A stretch of DNA of 45,395 bases from assembly GCA_005116775.1 (NCBI GenBank), contig SWDN01000004.1:130902-176296 (forward strand). Direction: 5' to 3'. Under the pieces are notes generated by a model, which did not search any database, was not told the DNA's origin, and saw only the letters and a program-made list of their open reading frames with translations. Below, one piece after another: positions 15,462-23,986 of the stretch; the stretch's first letter is position 1; each line of letters starts with the position of its first letter. Both the position numbers and the translations under genes were made by a program. Source of the DNA: Nitrospira sp. (GTDB taxonomy: Bacteria; Nitrospirota; Nitrospiria; Nitrospirales; Nitrospiraceae).

Positions 15462-15540
15462 AGGCATTGTTGACATCGGCATCACTATGTAAACTCCAAC
15501 GGTGTATTGTGCATAAACTGAATTTCCCGGAGCCTGATAG

Positions 15541-17049
15541 ATGACGACGACGCGCTGCTATCTTGCCAACGATACCTCTTCTCGTGCGGCAGGCGCTGAA
15601 CGACTCGCCGAAGCTTGGAGTGGACGTCCTGAGATTCAACTGATTCGTACGTCCTCGCGCGGGGCGTTCTTTCTCGAGCCGATGGTGGAGCGAGATACGC
15701 CCAAAGGGCGTGAAGCCTGGTTCAACGTGGCTCCGGATGACTTGCCTCTTATCGTGGGCGGCGTGGGTGGAACGCCGGTGGCAGAGATTCCGTTCTTGCA
15801 ACAACAAACCCGGTTCACCTTTGCCAACTTCGGCATGACCGAGCCGCTCGCACTCGATGAGTATCAATCGCGGGGCGGACTCAAGGGGTTGGCGGCGGCA
15901 CGGAGCCTTTCGCCTGAGGCGATTGTCGAAGAGTTGCGCATCTCGCGATTGCGCGGTCGCGGAGGTGCGGCGTTTCCTGTGTGGAAAAAGTGGCAAGTCG
16001 CACAGCAAACCAAGTCGGAGCAGAAGTATGTGGTCGCGAATGCCGACGAAGGGGACGCCGGCACCTATTGCGATCGGATGATTATGGAGGGCGATCCCTT
16101 TCGATTGATCGAAGGGATGTTCATCTGTGCCAGGGCGATCGGGGCGACCCGTGGCTATATCTATTGCCGGTACGAATATCCGGCGGCAGCTCGGGCCATG
16201 CGGTTTGCGATTCAGAAGGCGCGCGAAGAGGACCTGCTGGACTGCGACGACTATCCATTCGATCTTGAGGTGGTGATCGGAGCAGGCTCGTATGTCTGCG
16301 GCGAAGAAACAGCCTTGCTGGAATCGCTGGAGGGGCGCCGTGGTGTGGTGTTGGCGAAGCCTCCTTACCCGGCTGAATCCGGACTCTACGGCAAACCGAC
16401 GATCGTCAGCAATGTTCTGACGTTTGCGACGATTCCCAGCATCCTGGCAAGAGGCGGTGCGTGGCATGCCTCTCTCGGCACCGAAGACTCGCGCGGAACG
16501 ATGGCGTTGCAGCTTGGTGGCCGGGTGAAGCAACCGGGGTTGGTAGAAATTCCCTTTGGCCTGACGCTCCGTGATGTCTTAGATCGATTCGGCGGTGGGA
16601 TGGCGCCTGGTTCGCGGTTCAAAGCCGTGCAGGTCGGGGGGCCGTTGGGGAGCCTGTTTCCTGAATCGAAACTCGATATCCCTGTTTGCTATGACGCATT
16701 TGCCAAGGCCGGAGCCATTCTTGGGCATGGTGGGATTGTTGCCTACGATGATGAAACAAATATGGTCGAGCTGGCACGGCATTTCATGGCGTTCACCGCG
16801 GACGAATCATGCGGAAAATGTACGCCCTGCCGGATTGGATCGGTGCGGGGTCGTGAAATTCTCGAGCATATCCAAGCGGGGGAAGGAACTGCTGAATCGT
16901 TGAATCTCCTGAGAGAACTTGGAGAGACAATGAAAGCGACCAGCCTCTGTGCGTTGGGAGGGCGTGCTTCTTACCCGGTGTTGACCGCCATGGAACATTT
17001 TCCGAATGAATTCAGAAGCAAGCTGTCAGCATTCAGCAGTCAGCAATAA
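15541..17049 (+). CDS. fdsB: NAD-dependent formate dehydrogenase beta subunit (NuoF-like)
   Basis: A 502-residue flavoprotein subunit. The N-terminal 115 residues match the FdsB-type thioredoxin-like extension (SSRGAFFLEPMVE). The NuoF core follows: FMN/NAD-binding GRGGAAFP at about residues 139-146 and NADEGDAGTY near 168-177. The [4Fe-4S] ligands are Cys424, Cys427, Cys430 (SCGKCTPC) and Cys470. It accepts electrons from FdsA and reduces NAD+. GGAG precedes the ATG. Oddity: the last nine residues (LSAFSSQQ end) are encoded by the left arm of a word-type intergenic repeat, so the C-terminus has been replaced or extended by repeat sequence. Confidence 0.93.
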   Translation: MTTTRCYLANDTSSRAAGAERLAEAWSGRPEIQLIRTSSRGAFFLEPMVERDTPKGREAWFNVAPDDLPLIVGGVGGTPVAEIPFLQQQTRFTFANFGMTEPLALDEYQSRGGLKGLAAARSLSPEAIVEELRISRLRGRGGAAFPVWKKWQVAQQTKSEQKYVVANADEGDAGTYCDRMIMEGDPFRLIEGMFICARAIGATRGYIYCRYEYPAAARAMRFAIQKAREEDLLDCDDYPFDLEVVIGAGSYVCGEETALLESLEGRRGVVLAKPPYPAESGLYGKPTIVSNVLTFATIPSILARGGAWHASLGTEDSRGTMALQLGGRVKQPGLVEIPFGLTLRDVLDRFGGGMAPGSRFKAVQVGGPLGSLFPESKLDIPVCYDAFAKAGAILGHGGIVAYDDETNMVELARHFMAFTADESCGKCTPCRIGSVRGREILEHIQAGEGTAESLNLLRELGETMKATSLCALGGRASYPVLTAMEHFPNEFRSKLSAFSSQQ

Positions 17050-17081
17050 GCTGATCGCTGAGAGCTGATTGCTGAAAGCTG
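17020..17081. repeat. Word-type inverted repeat overlapping fdsB 3' end
   Basis: AGCTGTCAGCATTCAGCAGT-CAGC is the left arm and GCTGATCGCTGAGAGCTGAT-TGCTGAAAGCT the right. The left arm lies inside the coding region of fdsB and includes its stop; the right arm ends six bases before the fdsA ATG, close to its ribosome-binding site. Confidence 0.78.
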
Positions 17082-17087
17082 GAAACG

Positions 17088-19835
17088 ATGAATCTGCAAA
17101 TCAATGGCCGGACGGTCACGGCCGAAGCCGGCGATACCATCTATATGGCTGCGCGGAAGGCCGGGATTTCGATCCCCAGTCTTTGCGTCTCGCAACAGCT
17201 CGCTCCCTTCGGTTCCTGCCGACTCTGTATCTGCGAAATCGATGGGCAGTCCGGGACTCCCGCCTCCTGCACGACGCCGGTCAGACCCGATATGGTTGTC
17301 CGCACCGAGAGCGATCGGCTCAGGCGGCATCGCCACAATATTGTCGAACTGTATATGTCTGAACAGCCTGAAGGCAGCGAGAGCTCGGGGCCATTGCGCG
17401 AACTGGCGCTCGCATGCGGCGTCAATAGAGTTCGGTATTCCGTTGGGGCACACATGAAACGCGCCGCCGTGCGCGACGACTCGAATCCATTCTTCACCTT
17501 CGACAATGCCGCCTGCATCTCCTGCGCCCGCTGCGTGCGGGCCTGCGATGAAATTCAGGGCACGCATGCCTTGACGATGTTCGGACGTGGCTTTGCTGCG
17601 AGGCCGGCGGCAGGCGCCGGACTCCTCATGGGCGAGACTGCATCGTTTGCCACATCTAACTGTGTTTCCTGTGGCGCCTGCGTGAAGGAATGTCCGACCG
17701 GCGCCCTCGTGGAGAAAACTGTGCTTGAACAGGGTAGCCCTACTCGCATGGTGCGCACGACGTGCGCTTATTGTGGCGTCGGCTGTGCGTTCGATGCCGG
17801 TGTGCGGGATGGGCGAGTGGTTCAGATGCTTCCAGCAGATGATGGGCCTTCGAATCAGGGCCATGCTTGTATGAAGGGACGATTCGGCTGGACCTACAAC
17901 GATGCGCCTGATCGGCTGCGAGTCCCGCTGCTGCGGCGCGGCAATGATTGGGAAGAGATTTCCTGGGATTCGGCCTTGGATCGGGTCGCGCAGGAGTTTA
18001 CTCGCATCAAGGGCGCGCATGGTCCTGATGCTCTCGCAACCATTTCATCCAGCCGGGGCACGAACGAAGAAAATTATCTCTTCGGCAAATTCATGCGTTG
18101 TGTGATTGGGACCAACCATATCGACAATTGCGCCCGCGTCTGCCACAGCGCGACCGTCACAGGCATGATGGAAACATTGGGGGCGTCTGCGGCGACCAAT
18201 TCCATTCAGGACCTTGATCGGGCTCACCTTATAATGGTGGTGGGAGCGAACCCAACCGAGTCCCATCCCGTCGTCGGGGCCAAGATCAAGCAGGCCCATC
18301 GGCGAGGGGTGCCTGTGATTGTCATCGATCCCAGGCGCACGGAACTGGCGCGCCTGGCCGATTTGCACCTGCAATTGCGGCCAGGCAGCAACGTCGCCTT
18401 GCTCAATGCGATGGGCCACGTCTTGGTGAAAGAGGGGCTCCTCGATCAGGCCTTCATCGCGGCAAGGACCGAGGGCATCGATGACTGGCTCAAGACGGTC
18501 TCTGATTGCACACCGGATGCGGCTGAAGCTATCACCGGTGTGCCGGCCCATCTCATCTCCCAGGCGGCACGGCTCTATGGGAGCAGCGGCGCCTCGTTCT
18601 GCTGCCATGGTCTCGGTGTCACGGAACACCGCTGGGGCAGTCACGGGGTCATCGCGCTCTGTAACCTGGCCCTAGCGACCGGTAATATCGGAAAGCCCGG
18701 CACCGGCATCAATCCTTTGCGTGGACAAAACAATGTGCAGGGGGCCTCGGATATGGGCTGCCTCCCAACCTACTTCGCCGGCTACCAGAGTTTAGATGAC
18801 CCGAAGCTGGCATTGCTGCACCAGACGATCACCGGACGTCCGTTGCCCACAAAGCGCGGAATGAAAACGCCCGACATGTGGGATGCGGCGATTGCGGGCC
18901 GGCTCAAGGGGCTCTGGATCATCGGGTATGACGTGGCGCAGACCGACCCGAATTTGAAGAAAGTGCACGAGGCGTTGAAGCAGGTGGAGTTTCTTGTGGT
19001 GCAAGATCTGTTTCTCAGCGAGACCACGAAGTTTGCACATCTGGTATTGCCTGGCGCCTCGTTCATCGAGAAAGACGGCACATTTACCAATCTTGAACGG
19101 CGTATTCAGCGGATCAGGAAAGTCGTAGAGCCGCCTCACGGGATTCTTCCGGATTGGCGAGTGGTCTGCGAAGTCTCAACCCGGATGGGCTATCCCATGC
19201 CGTACCGGCATCCCTCGGAGATCATGGACGAGATCGCGAAACTGACGCCGATGTTCGCCGGTCTATCCTACGACCGGCTGGACCAGCATGCCGGGTTGCA
19301 ATGGCCGGTGCCGACCGCCACGCACGAAGGGACAGCATTGATGCACCAGGAGACATTTCCAAAGGGGAAGGCGCGCTTTGTCGCCGTTGAGTATCTGCCG
19401 CCTGGTGAGGCGCCCACGGACGACTATCCGTTCGTGCTGACGACGGGCCGTATTCTTCAACATTATAACTGCGGGGCTCAAACCAGACGGACGGACATTC
19501 TCGAATTGGTCGATACAGACGTGCTGGAAATGCATCCATCCGACATGAAGGAGCTGCATCTGCGCGACGGTGAGATCGTTCGTGTGGTGAGTACCCGAGG
19601 CGATGCCCTGCTCCCTGTCGTGGGGAGCGAACGAGTCCTGCCGGGGCATCTCTTCACCAGCTTTCATTTCCCTGCTTCAACGGTGAATGCATTGCTCTCG
19701 TCGAGTGCAGACGAAAGCTCCAAGTGTCCTGAGTACAAGGTGTCTGCTGTGCGTGTGGAGCCAGTCGAACGGGATGAACTCGATCCGGAAGATGAAGCGG
19801 AGATGGGGCATATGCGCCGCCAATTGATTACATAA
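17088..19835 (+). CDS. fdsA: NAD-dependent formate dehydrogenase alpha subunit (molybdo/tungsto-bis-MGD)
   Basis: A 915-residue catalytic subunit oxidising formate to CO2. N-terminal [2Fe-2S] ligands are Cys33, Cys44, Cys47 and Cys61. Two ferredoxin [4Fe-4S] motifs follow: CISCARCVRAC (143-153) and CVSCGACVKEC (192-202). The Mo-domain [4Fe-4S] uses Cys226, Cys229, Cys233 and Cys261. The catalytic Mo/W ligand is Cys352 in NCARVCHS, followed by the conserved His353; it is Cys, not Sec. The HPxDCxxC...C cluster usually found around residue 95-110 is absent: the place reads SEQPEGSESSGP. There is no Tat signal, so the complex is cytoplasmic. The maturation factor FdhD/FdsC is not encoded in the window. 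Confidence 0.94.
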   Translation: MNLQINGRTVTAEAGDTIYMAARKAGISIPSLCVSQQLAPFGSCRLCICEIDGQSGTPASCTTPVRPDMVVRTESDRLRRHRHNIVELYMSEQPEGSESSGPLRELALACGVNRVRYSVGAHMKRAAVRDDSNPFFTFDNAACISCARCVRACDEIQGTHALTMFGRGFAARPAAGAGLLMGETASFATSNCVSCGACVKECPTGALVEKTVLEQGSPTRMVRTTCAYCGVGCAFDAGVRDGRVVQMLPADDGPSNQGHACMKGRFGWTYNDAPDRLRVPLLRRGNDWEEISWDSALDRVAQEFTRIKGAHGPDALATISSSRGTNEENYLFGKFMRCVIGTNHIDNCARVCHSATVTGMMETLGASAATNSIQDLDRAHLIMVVGANPTESHPVVGAKIKQAHRRGVPVIVIDPRRTELARLADLHLQLRPGSNVALLNAMGHVLVKEGLLDQAFIAARTEGIDDWLKTVSDCTPDAAEAITGVPAHLISQAARLYGSSGASFCCHGLGVTEHRWGSHGVIALCNLALATGNIGKPGTGINPLRGQNNVQGASDMGCLPTYFAGYQSLDDPKLALLHQTITGRPLPTKRGMKTPDMWDAAIAGRLKGLWIIGYDVAQTDPNLKKVHEALKQVEFLVVQDLFLSETTKFAHLVLPGASFIEKDGTFTNLERRIQRIRKVVEPPHGILPDWRVVCEVSTRMGYPMPYRHPSEIMDEIAKLTPMFAGLSYDRLDQHAGLQWPVPTATHEGTALMHQETFPKGKARFVAVEYLPPGEAPTDDYPFVLTTGRILQHYNCGAQTRRTDILELVDTDVLEMHPSDMKELHLRDGEIVRVVSTRGDALLPVVGSERVLPGHLFTSFHFPASTVNALLSSSADESSKCPEYKVSAVRVEPVERDELDPEDEAEMGHMRRQLIT

Positions 19836-19839
19836 TTAT

Positions 19840-19926
19840 AGCTGTCAGCGATCAGCCGTCAGCTTTCAGTGGACGGATCTCAAAGATAGTTCGAGCTGAC
19901 CGCTGAGGGCTGAAAGCTGATCGCTT
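19840..19926. repeat. Word-type inverted repeat between fdsA and FNT gene
   Basis: The left arm GCTGTCAGCGATCAGCCGTC-AGCTTTCAG and the right arm GAGCTGACCGCTGAGGGCTG-AAAGCTGATCGC are permutations of the same words in opposite orientation. It occupies nearly the whole gap between the two genes. Confidence 0.75.
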
Positions 19927-19935
19927 AATTACTCG

Positions 19936-20766
19936 ATGGATACGACACCCTCCACACAGAGTTCCCTGCTCGATGCCTACGCTCCCGCGCAGATTGCCAT
20001 GCGGGTGCGAGAAGTCGGCGTCACAAAGGCCGCGATGCCGGTCCTGACTATGTTCGCCCTGGCCGTCTTGGCGGGGGCCTTCATTGCGCTGGGCGCGGTA
20101 TTCTTTACGATTACGATGACGACGGGAGCCATCGGTCAGCCGTCGGCCTTTGGACTTATGCGTTTGGCAGGCGGGATCACGTTCAGTTTGGGGCTCATTC
20201 TAGTGGTGGTGGGCGGAGCAGAACTCTTTACCGGCAATAACCTCATCGCCATGGCCTGGGCTTCCGGTCGGGTAACGACACAACAAGTCATGAGGAACTG
20301 GGGATGGGTCTATCTCGGCAACCTGGTCGGAGCGGTTGGCACAGCGGTCTTAGTATGGCTGGCCGGGATACAGAACATGGGCGATGGCGCTGTCGGAGAG
20401 ATGATGGTTCAGATTGCGCGCAATAAGATCGCGCTCGATCCGGTTTCGGCGGTGGCCCGTGGCGTCCTCTGCAACGTGCTGGTCTGTCTGGCAGTTTGGT
20501 TGTGCATGGGCGCGCGAAGTGTGACCGATAAGATTCTCGCCATCGTCTTCCCGATCACCGGGTTTGTCGCCTGCGGGTTTGAACATTCCGTCGCCAACAT
20601 GTATTTTCTCCCGATCGGCGTGGCGCTCGCCGGGGGGACGTCGGCGCCACTCTCAGTCGCTGACGCAGTCAGCAATCTCGCGCTGGTCACGCTTGGCAAC
20701 GTCCTGGGCGGAACGATCCTCGTCGCGTTAGTGTATTGGTCGGTGTATTTAAGAAGCTCAGATTAG
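19936..20766 (+). CDS. focA: Formate/nitrite channel (FocA/NirC family)
   Basis: A 276-residue inner-membrane protein of the formate-nitrite transporter family, with six hydrophobic segments. The family landmarks are seen: GAELFTGNN in the middle, then a second half with ARGVLCNVLVCLAVW and CGFEHSVANMYF. FNT proteins are pentameric channels passing formate, nitrite or related anions. The position directly behind fdsA argues for formate, although nitrite would also make sense in a nitrite oxidiser. Homology does not separate the two. It lies 20 bases ahead of the phosphofructokinase gene and is probably cotranscribed with it. Confidence 0.9.
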   Translation: MDTTPSTQSSLLDAYAPAQIAMRVREVGVTKAAMPVLTMFALAVLAGAFIALGAVFFTITMTTGAIGQPSAFGLMRLAGGITFSLGLILVVVGGAELFTGNNLIAMAWASGRVTTQQVMRNWGWVYLGNLVGAVGTAVLVWLAGIQNMGDGAVGEMMVQIARNKIALDPVSAVARGVLCNVLVCLAVWLCMGARSVTDKILAIVFPITGFVACGFEHSVANMYFLPIGVALAGGTSAPLSVADAVSNLALVTLGNVLGGTILVALVYWSVYLRSSD

Positions 20767-20786
20767 ATCACGGGAATGTTCCTATT

Positions 20787-22034
20787 ATGAATTCTCCTCG
20801 CACGATCGTCGGCATCTTAGTCGGAGGCGGGCCGGCGCCTGGGATCAACAGTGTCATCAGTGCCGCCACGATCCGGAGCATAGTGGGTGGTTGCGATGTG
20901 ATCGGCATCCCCGACGGGTTCAAGTGGTTGATGGAAGGGAGCCAGAGTCACGTAAAACCTCTCTCGACCGAGGAAGTGAGTCGCATCCATTTCCGAGGCG
21001 GCTCGTTACTTGGCACGTCGAGGGCGAATCCCACGAAAAAGGCGGAATCGCTCGAGCACGTTGTATCGACCTTGGCTCGGTTGGGCATTACCAGGCTGAT
21101 TACGATTGGCGGCGACGACACGGCTTATTCCGCGCTCAAGTTGGAAGAAAAGGCGGCGGGTCGTCTTCACGTCGTGCATGTGCCAAAGACGATCGATAAC
21201 GATCTGGATCTTCCGCACGGCATTCCGACGTTTGGATTTCAGACCGCACGACATGTCGGAGTAGAGATTGTGAAAAACTTGATGGTGGACGCGCATACGA
21301 CTTCTCGCTGGTACTTCGTCGTGACGATGGGGCGGAAAGCCGGCCATCTGGCGTTGGGAATTGGAAAGGCGGCTGGCGCGACCTTGACGCTCATTCCAGA
21401 AGAATTCCGCCAGCGACCGGTAAAGCTGGCGACGTTGGTCGATACATTGGCAGCGGCCATCATTAAACGGGCGAGCGAGGGACGATTCGACGGTGTCGCC
21501 GTGTTGGCCGAGGGGTTAGTCGAGGTGCTGGACCCTCAAGACTTGGGCGGACTTGATCATGTCGAACGAGATGAACATGGCCACATCAGACTCTCGGAGA
21601 TCGAAATTGGGGACGTGCTCAAGCGTGAAGTCAGCAGGGTGCTGGGGGGATTCGGTCTTACTACGACGATTGTGTCCAAGAACGTTGGGTATGAGTTGCG
21701 CTGTGCCGATCCGATCCCGTTCGATATGGAGTACACACGCGATCTCGGCTATTGTGCGGCGCAGTTCCTCCTGGACGGAGGCAATGCCGCTATGGTTTCG
21801 ATCCAGCAGGGGCGGTTCACGCCGATTCCGTTCAAGCAGATGTTGGATCCCGCTACAGGCCGGGCGAAGGTTCGATTGGTGGATGTCGCCTCCGAGTCGT
21901 ATCAGATCGCACGGCGTTACATGATCCGTCTGGCTCCGGAGGATATGGTAGATGCGCAGACGGTAGGGCGGTGCGCCTCGGTTGTAGGATTGTCTGCGGA
22001 TGCATTCAGAGAACGGTTCAGTTCTATCGTATAA
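20787..22034 (+). CDS. 6-phosphofructokinase with pyrophosphate-type signatures
   Basis: A 415-residue phosphofructokinase. The N-terminal donor site reads GGGPAPGINSV, the donor-selecting positions read GGDDT and PKTIDND. In E. coli PfkA the equivalents are GGDGS and PGTIDND; Asp and Lys at these positions are established markers of pyrophosphate-dependent, reversible enzymes. TIDND carries the catalytic Asp. MGRKAGHLAL and PEEF match the fructose-6-phosphate region. The ATG at 20787 is used, since upstream residues overlap focA. Coupling to a formate channel suggests a link between carbon flux and energy status, by inference. ATP use is not excluded by sequence alone. Confidence 0.9.
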   Translation: MNSPRTIVGILVGGGPAPGINSVISAATIRSIVGGCDVIGIPDGFKWLMEGSQSHVKPLSTEEVSRIHFRGGSLLGTSRANPTKKAESLEHVVSTLARLGITRLITIGGDDTAYSALKLEEKAAGRLHVVHVPKTIDNDLDLPHGIPTFGFQTARHVGVEIVKNLMVDAHTTSRWYFVVTMGRKAGHLALGIGKAAGATLTLIPEEFRQRPVKLATLVDTLAAAIIKRASEGRFDGVAVLAEGLVEVLDPQDLGGLDHVERDEHGHIRLSEIEIGDVLKREVSRVLGGFGLTTTIVSKNVGYELRCADPIPFDMEYTRDLGYCAAQFLLDGGNAAMVSIQQGRFTPIPFKQMLDPATGRAKVRLVDVASESYQIARRYMIRLAPEDMVDAQTVGRCASVVGLSADAFRERFSSIV

Positions 22035-22072
22035 CAGAAGGACTTGGGCGTTCATATGAAAGGAATCAAGCC

Positions 22073-22951
22073 ATGAAAGTGCTTGTGGCAACGGATGGAT
22101 CGAAGTATGGGCGATGGGGGCTCAATTGGGTAGCCAAGTTGCCGTTGGTCAAGCTGCCGAATGTGACCGCGTTGCATGTGCTCGATAGCGCGTGGCTTCG
22201 TTTGCCGTTTCGGACGAAGCTAGAGGCGCAGCGCGTGGAGGCGCGCGCGGCAAAAACCCTCAGAAAAACCACGCAGCAGTTGGCGTCGTTGAAACTCACG
22301 GGCACGGTCCGCGAGGAACAGGGGGCGGTTGCTCCGACAATCCTGAAACGCGCGCCGAATCGAGATGGGCTTCTGGTGGTGGGCAGTCGGGGCCTCGATG
22401 CCATGGACCGCTTCATGCTCGGCAGCGTCTCGACGAAACTGATCCAATATGCGACTTGCCCCGTGCTCGTCGTCAAGGGCGAGGCGGTCCCGTTGCGGCG
22501 AATCGCCTTGGCGACCGATGGGTCGCCCGCATCGGCCAAAGCTCTGGAGTTTGTGCTGAGCACGTTTCAGCCGGATCGGTCGACCGGCAAGGGCAGACGC
22601 GCGCCGATTCATGTGAGCGTCATCCATGTCACGGCGCGCCGCCCATTGGCCCCCTTTGAAGTTGGAATCACGATACCGTGGATCAAGCAGCGGAAGTTGA
22701 AGGAAAAGGAGACAGGCCAGAAGTTAGCCGAGCGGAGCGCACGGGAGCTGATCGATGCGGGATTTGCGGCCGAACCTCTGCATCGACAGGGGAATCCTGC
22801 TGAACGGATCATGCAGGTGGCCTCACAGCAGCATGCCGATCTGATTGTGATGGGGGCCAAGGGGCTGGGCGCCATTGACCGGTTTCTCCTCGGGAGCGTG
22901 TCAACACGGGTGGTGCAGCACGCGCACTGTGCGGTGCTTGTCGTTCGATGA
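22073..22951 (+). CDS. Tandem-domain universal stress protein, paralogue 1
   Basis: A 292-residue protein of two UspA domains. It opens with MKVLVATDGSKYGRW. Signatures are GSRGLDAMDRFMLGSVS and GAKGLGAIDRFLLGSVS. The second domain has a longer insertion (PLAPFEVGITIPWIKQRKL) than its neighbour. The ATG at 22073 has AAAGGA upstream; the frame continues further 5' only inside the phosphofructokinase gene. A close copy follows immediately, showing a tandem gene duplication. It begins 38 bases after the phosphofructokinase stop and may belong to the same transcript. Confidence 0.92.
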   Translation: MKVLVATDGSKYGRWGLNWVAKLPLVKLPNVTALHVLDSAWLRLPFRTKLEAQRVEARAAKTLRKTTQQLASLKLTGTVREEQGAVAPTILKRAPNRDGLLVVGSRGLDAMDRFMLGSVSTKLIQYATCPVLVVKGEAVPLRRIALATDGSPASAKALEFVLSTFQPDRSTGKGRRAPIHVSVIHVTARRPLAPFEVGITIPWIKQRKLKEKETGQKLAERSARELIDAGFAAEPLHRQGNPAERIMQVASQQHADLIVMGAKGLGAIDRFLLGSVSTRVVQHAHCAVLVVR

Positions 22952-23047
22952 CAGGGAGAAGACAAGCGCTGCCGCCGAACGCATGGCGCAGCCGGTATCG
23001 CCTGTCGATTCGAACCTGAAGAGAGCGTAACTGAAAGGATGGGCACC

Positions 23048-23911
23048 ATGAATGTACTTGTCGCGACGGATGGATCGAAGTATGGAGGATGGGCACTGAA
23101 CTGGGCCGCGACGTTGCCGCTTGTCGAGCGACCACGTGTGACTGCGTTGCATGTGCTCGATGTCGCCGCACTCCGTGCCCCGTTTCTCTCGCAGCCGGTC
23201 ATGGCTGGCACCGAACGGTACATTCAGGAAGACATACAGCGCATGGAAGCGCGTTCGGCCAAAGCGCTCCAAGAGGCCGAACAACAGCTGGCATCGTTGA
23301 AGCTGGCAGGTACGGCCCGTAAGGAGCAAGGAGCGGTCGCTCCGACGATCTTGAAGCGGGCGCCAAAACGGGACGGACTTTTGGTGGTAGGCAGCCAGGG
23401 GCTCGATGCACTCGACCGTTTCATGCTCGGCAGTGTCTCGACGAATCTCATTCATCATGCGACGTGTCCGGTGCTTGTCGTCAAGGGCGAGGCGGTGCCG
23501 TTGCGCCGGATGATCTTGGCGACCGATGGATCGGGGGCATCGGCCAAAGCCTTGAAGTTTGTGCTGACCAAGCTTCAGCCGAACCGTTCGACCGGCAAGG
23601 GTGAGCGAGCGCCGATTCACGTGAGCGTGCTCCATATATTGCCGTTGGTCATGTATCCCGGGTTGAAGGAGGCAAGCAAGAAAATGCTCGAACAGAGCGT
23701 GCAGAAACTGATCGAGGCCGGATTTACGGCCGAGCCGCTCTGTTACCTGGGGAATCCCGCGGAAGAGATCATGAAGACCGCCTCCCGACAGAAAGCCGAT
23801 TTGATTGTGATGGGGGCCAAAGGACTCGGCGCCATCGCGCGGTTTCTGATCGGGAGCGTGTCGACACGGGTGGTGCAGCACGCGAATTGCGCCGTGCTCG
23901 TCGTTCGATGA
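23048..23911 (+). CDS. Tandem-domain universal stress protein, paralogue 2
   Basis: A 287-residue copy of the preceding gene, with the same opening (MNVLVATDGSKYGGW) and signatures GSQGLDALDRFMLGSVS and GAKGLGAIARFLIGSVS. Long stretches are near identical (EEQGAVAPTILKRAP versus KEQGAVAPTILKRAP). Compared with paralogue 1 it has about 15 extra residues in domain 1 (SQPVMAGTERYIQEDIQ) and lacks about 18 in domain 2. The ATG at 23048 fits the AAAGGA spacing and the paralogue start better than the ATG at 23039. Confidence 0.91.
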   Translation: MNVLVATDGSKYGGWALNWAATLPLVERPRVTALHVLDVAALRAPFLSQPVMAGTERYIQEDIQRMEARSAKALQEAEQQLASLKLAGTARKEQGAVAPTILKRAPKRDGLLVVGSQGLDALDRFMLGSVSTNLIHHATCPVLVVKGEAVPLRRMILATDGSGASAKALKFVLTKLQPNRSTGKGERAPIHVSVLHILPLVMYPGLKEASKKMLEQSVQKLIEAGFTAEPLCYLGNPAEEIMKTASRQKADLIVMGAKGLGAIARFLIGSVSTRVVQHANCAVLVVR

Positions 23912-23944
23912 CCGAACGAGCACTGTGGGGGAGTTCCGTGCGGT

Positions 23945-23979
23945 TGTTCTTGTAACAAGGCTAGGAGAGGCGTACAAAG
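23945..23979 (+). promoter_or_regulatory. Candidate promoter sharing a motif with 26234
   Basis: TGTTCTTGTAAC (23945-23956) contains a TTGTAA -35-like box; 17 bases on lies TACAAA. The same 12-mer followed by a similar purine-rich spacer occurs at 26234. It precedes the small exported protein at 23987. Confidence 0.4.
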
Positions 23980-23986
23980 AAGATGG

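Noticed and set aside
15205-16533. Long minus-strand open frame (442 codons) opposite fdsG/fdsB
   Set aside because: It lies antisense to well-supported formate dehydrogenase genes, crosses the palindromic element and has no recognisable domain; high GC in third positions opens such shadow frames.
17040-18020. Minus-strand open frame of 326 codons opposite fdsA
   Set aside because: Shadow of the fdsA coding region; Arg/His-rich composition without any motif.
22901-23977. Minus-strand open frame of 358 codons opposite USP paralogue 2
   Set aside because: Entirely antisense to a clear USP gene, with internal repetition that simply mirrors the two USP domains.
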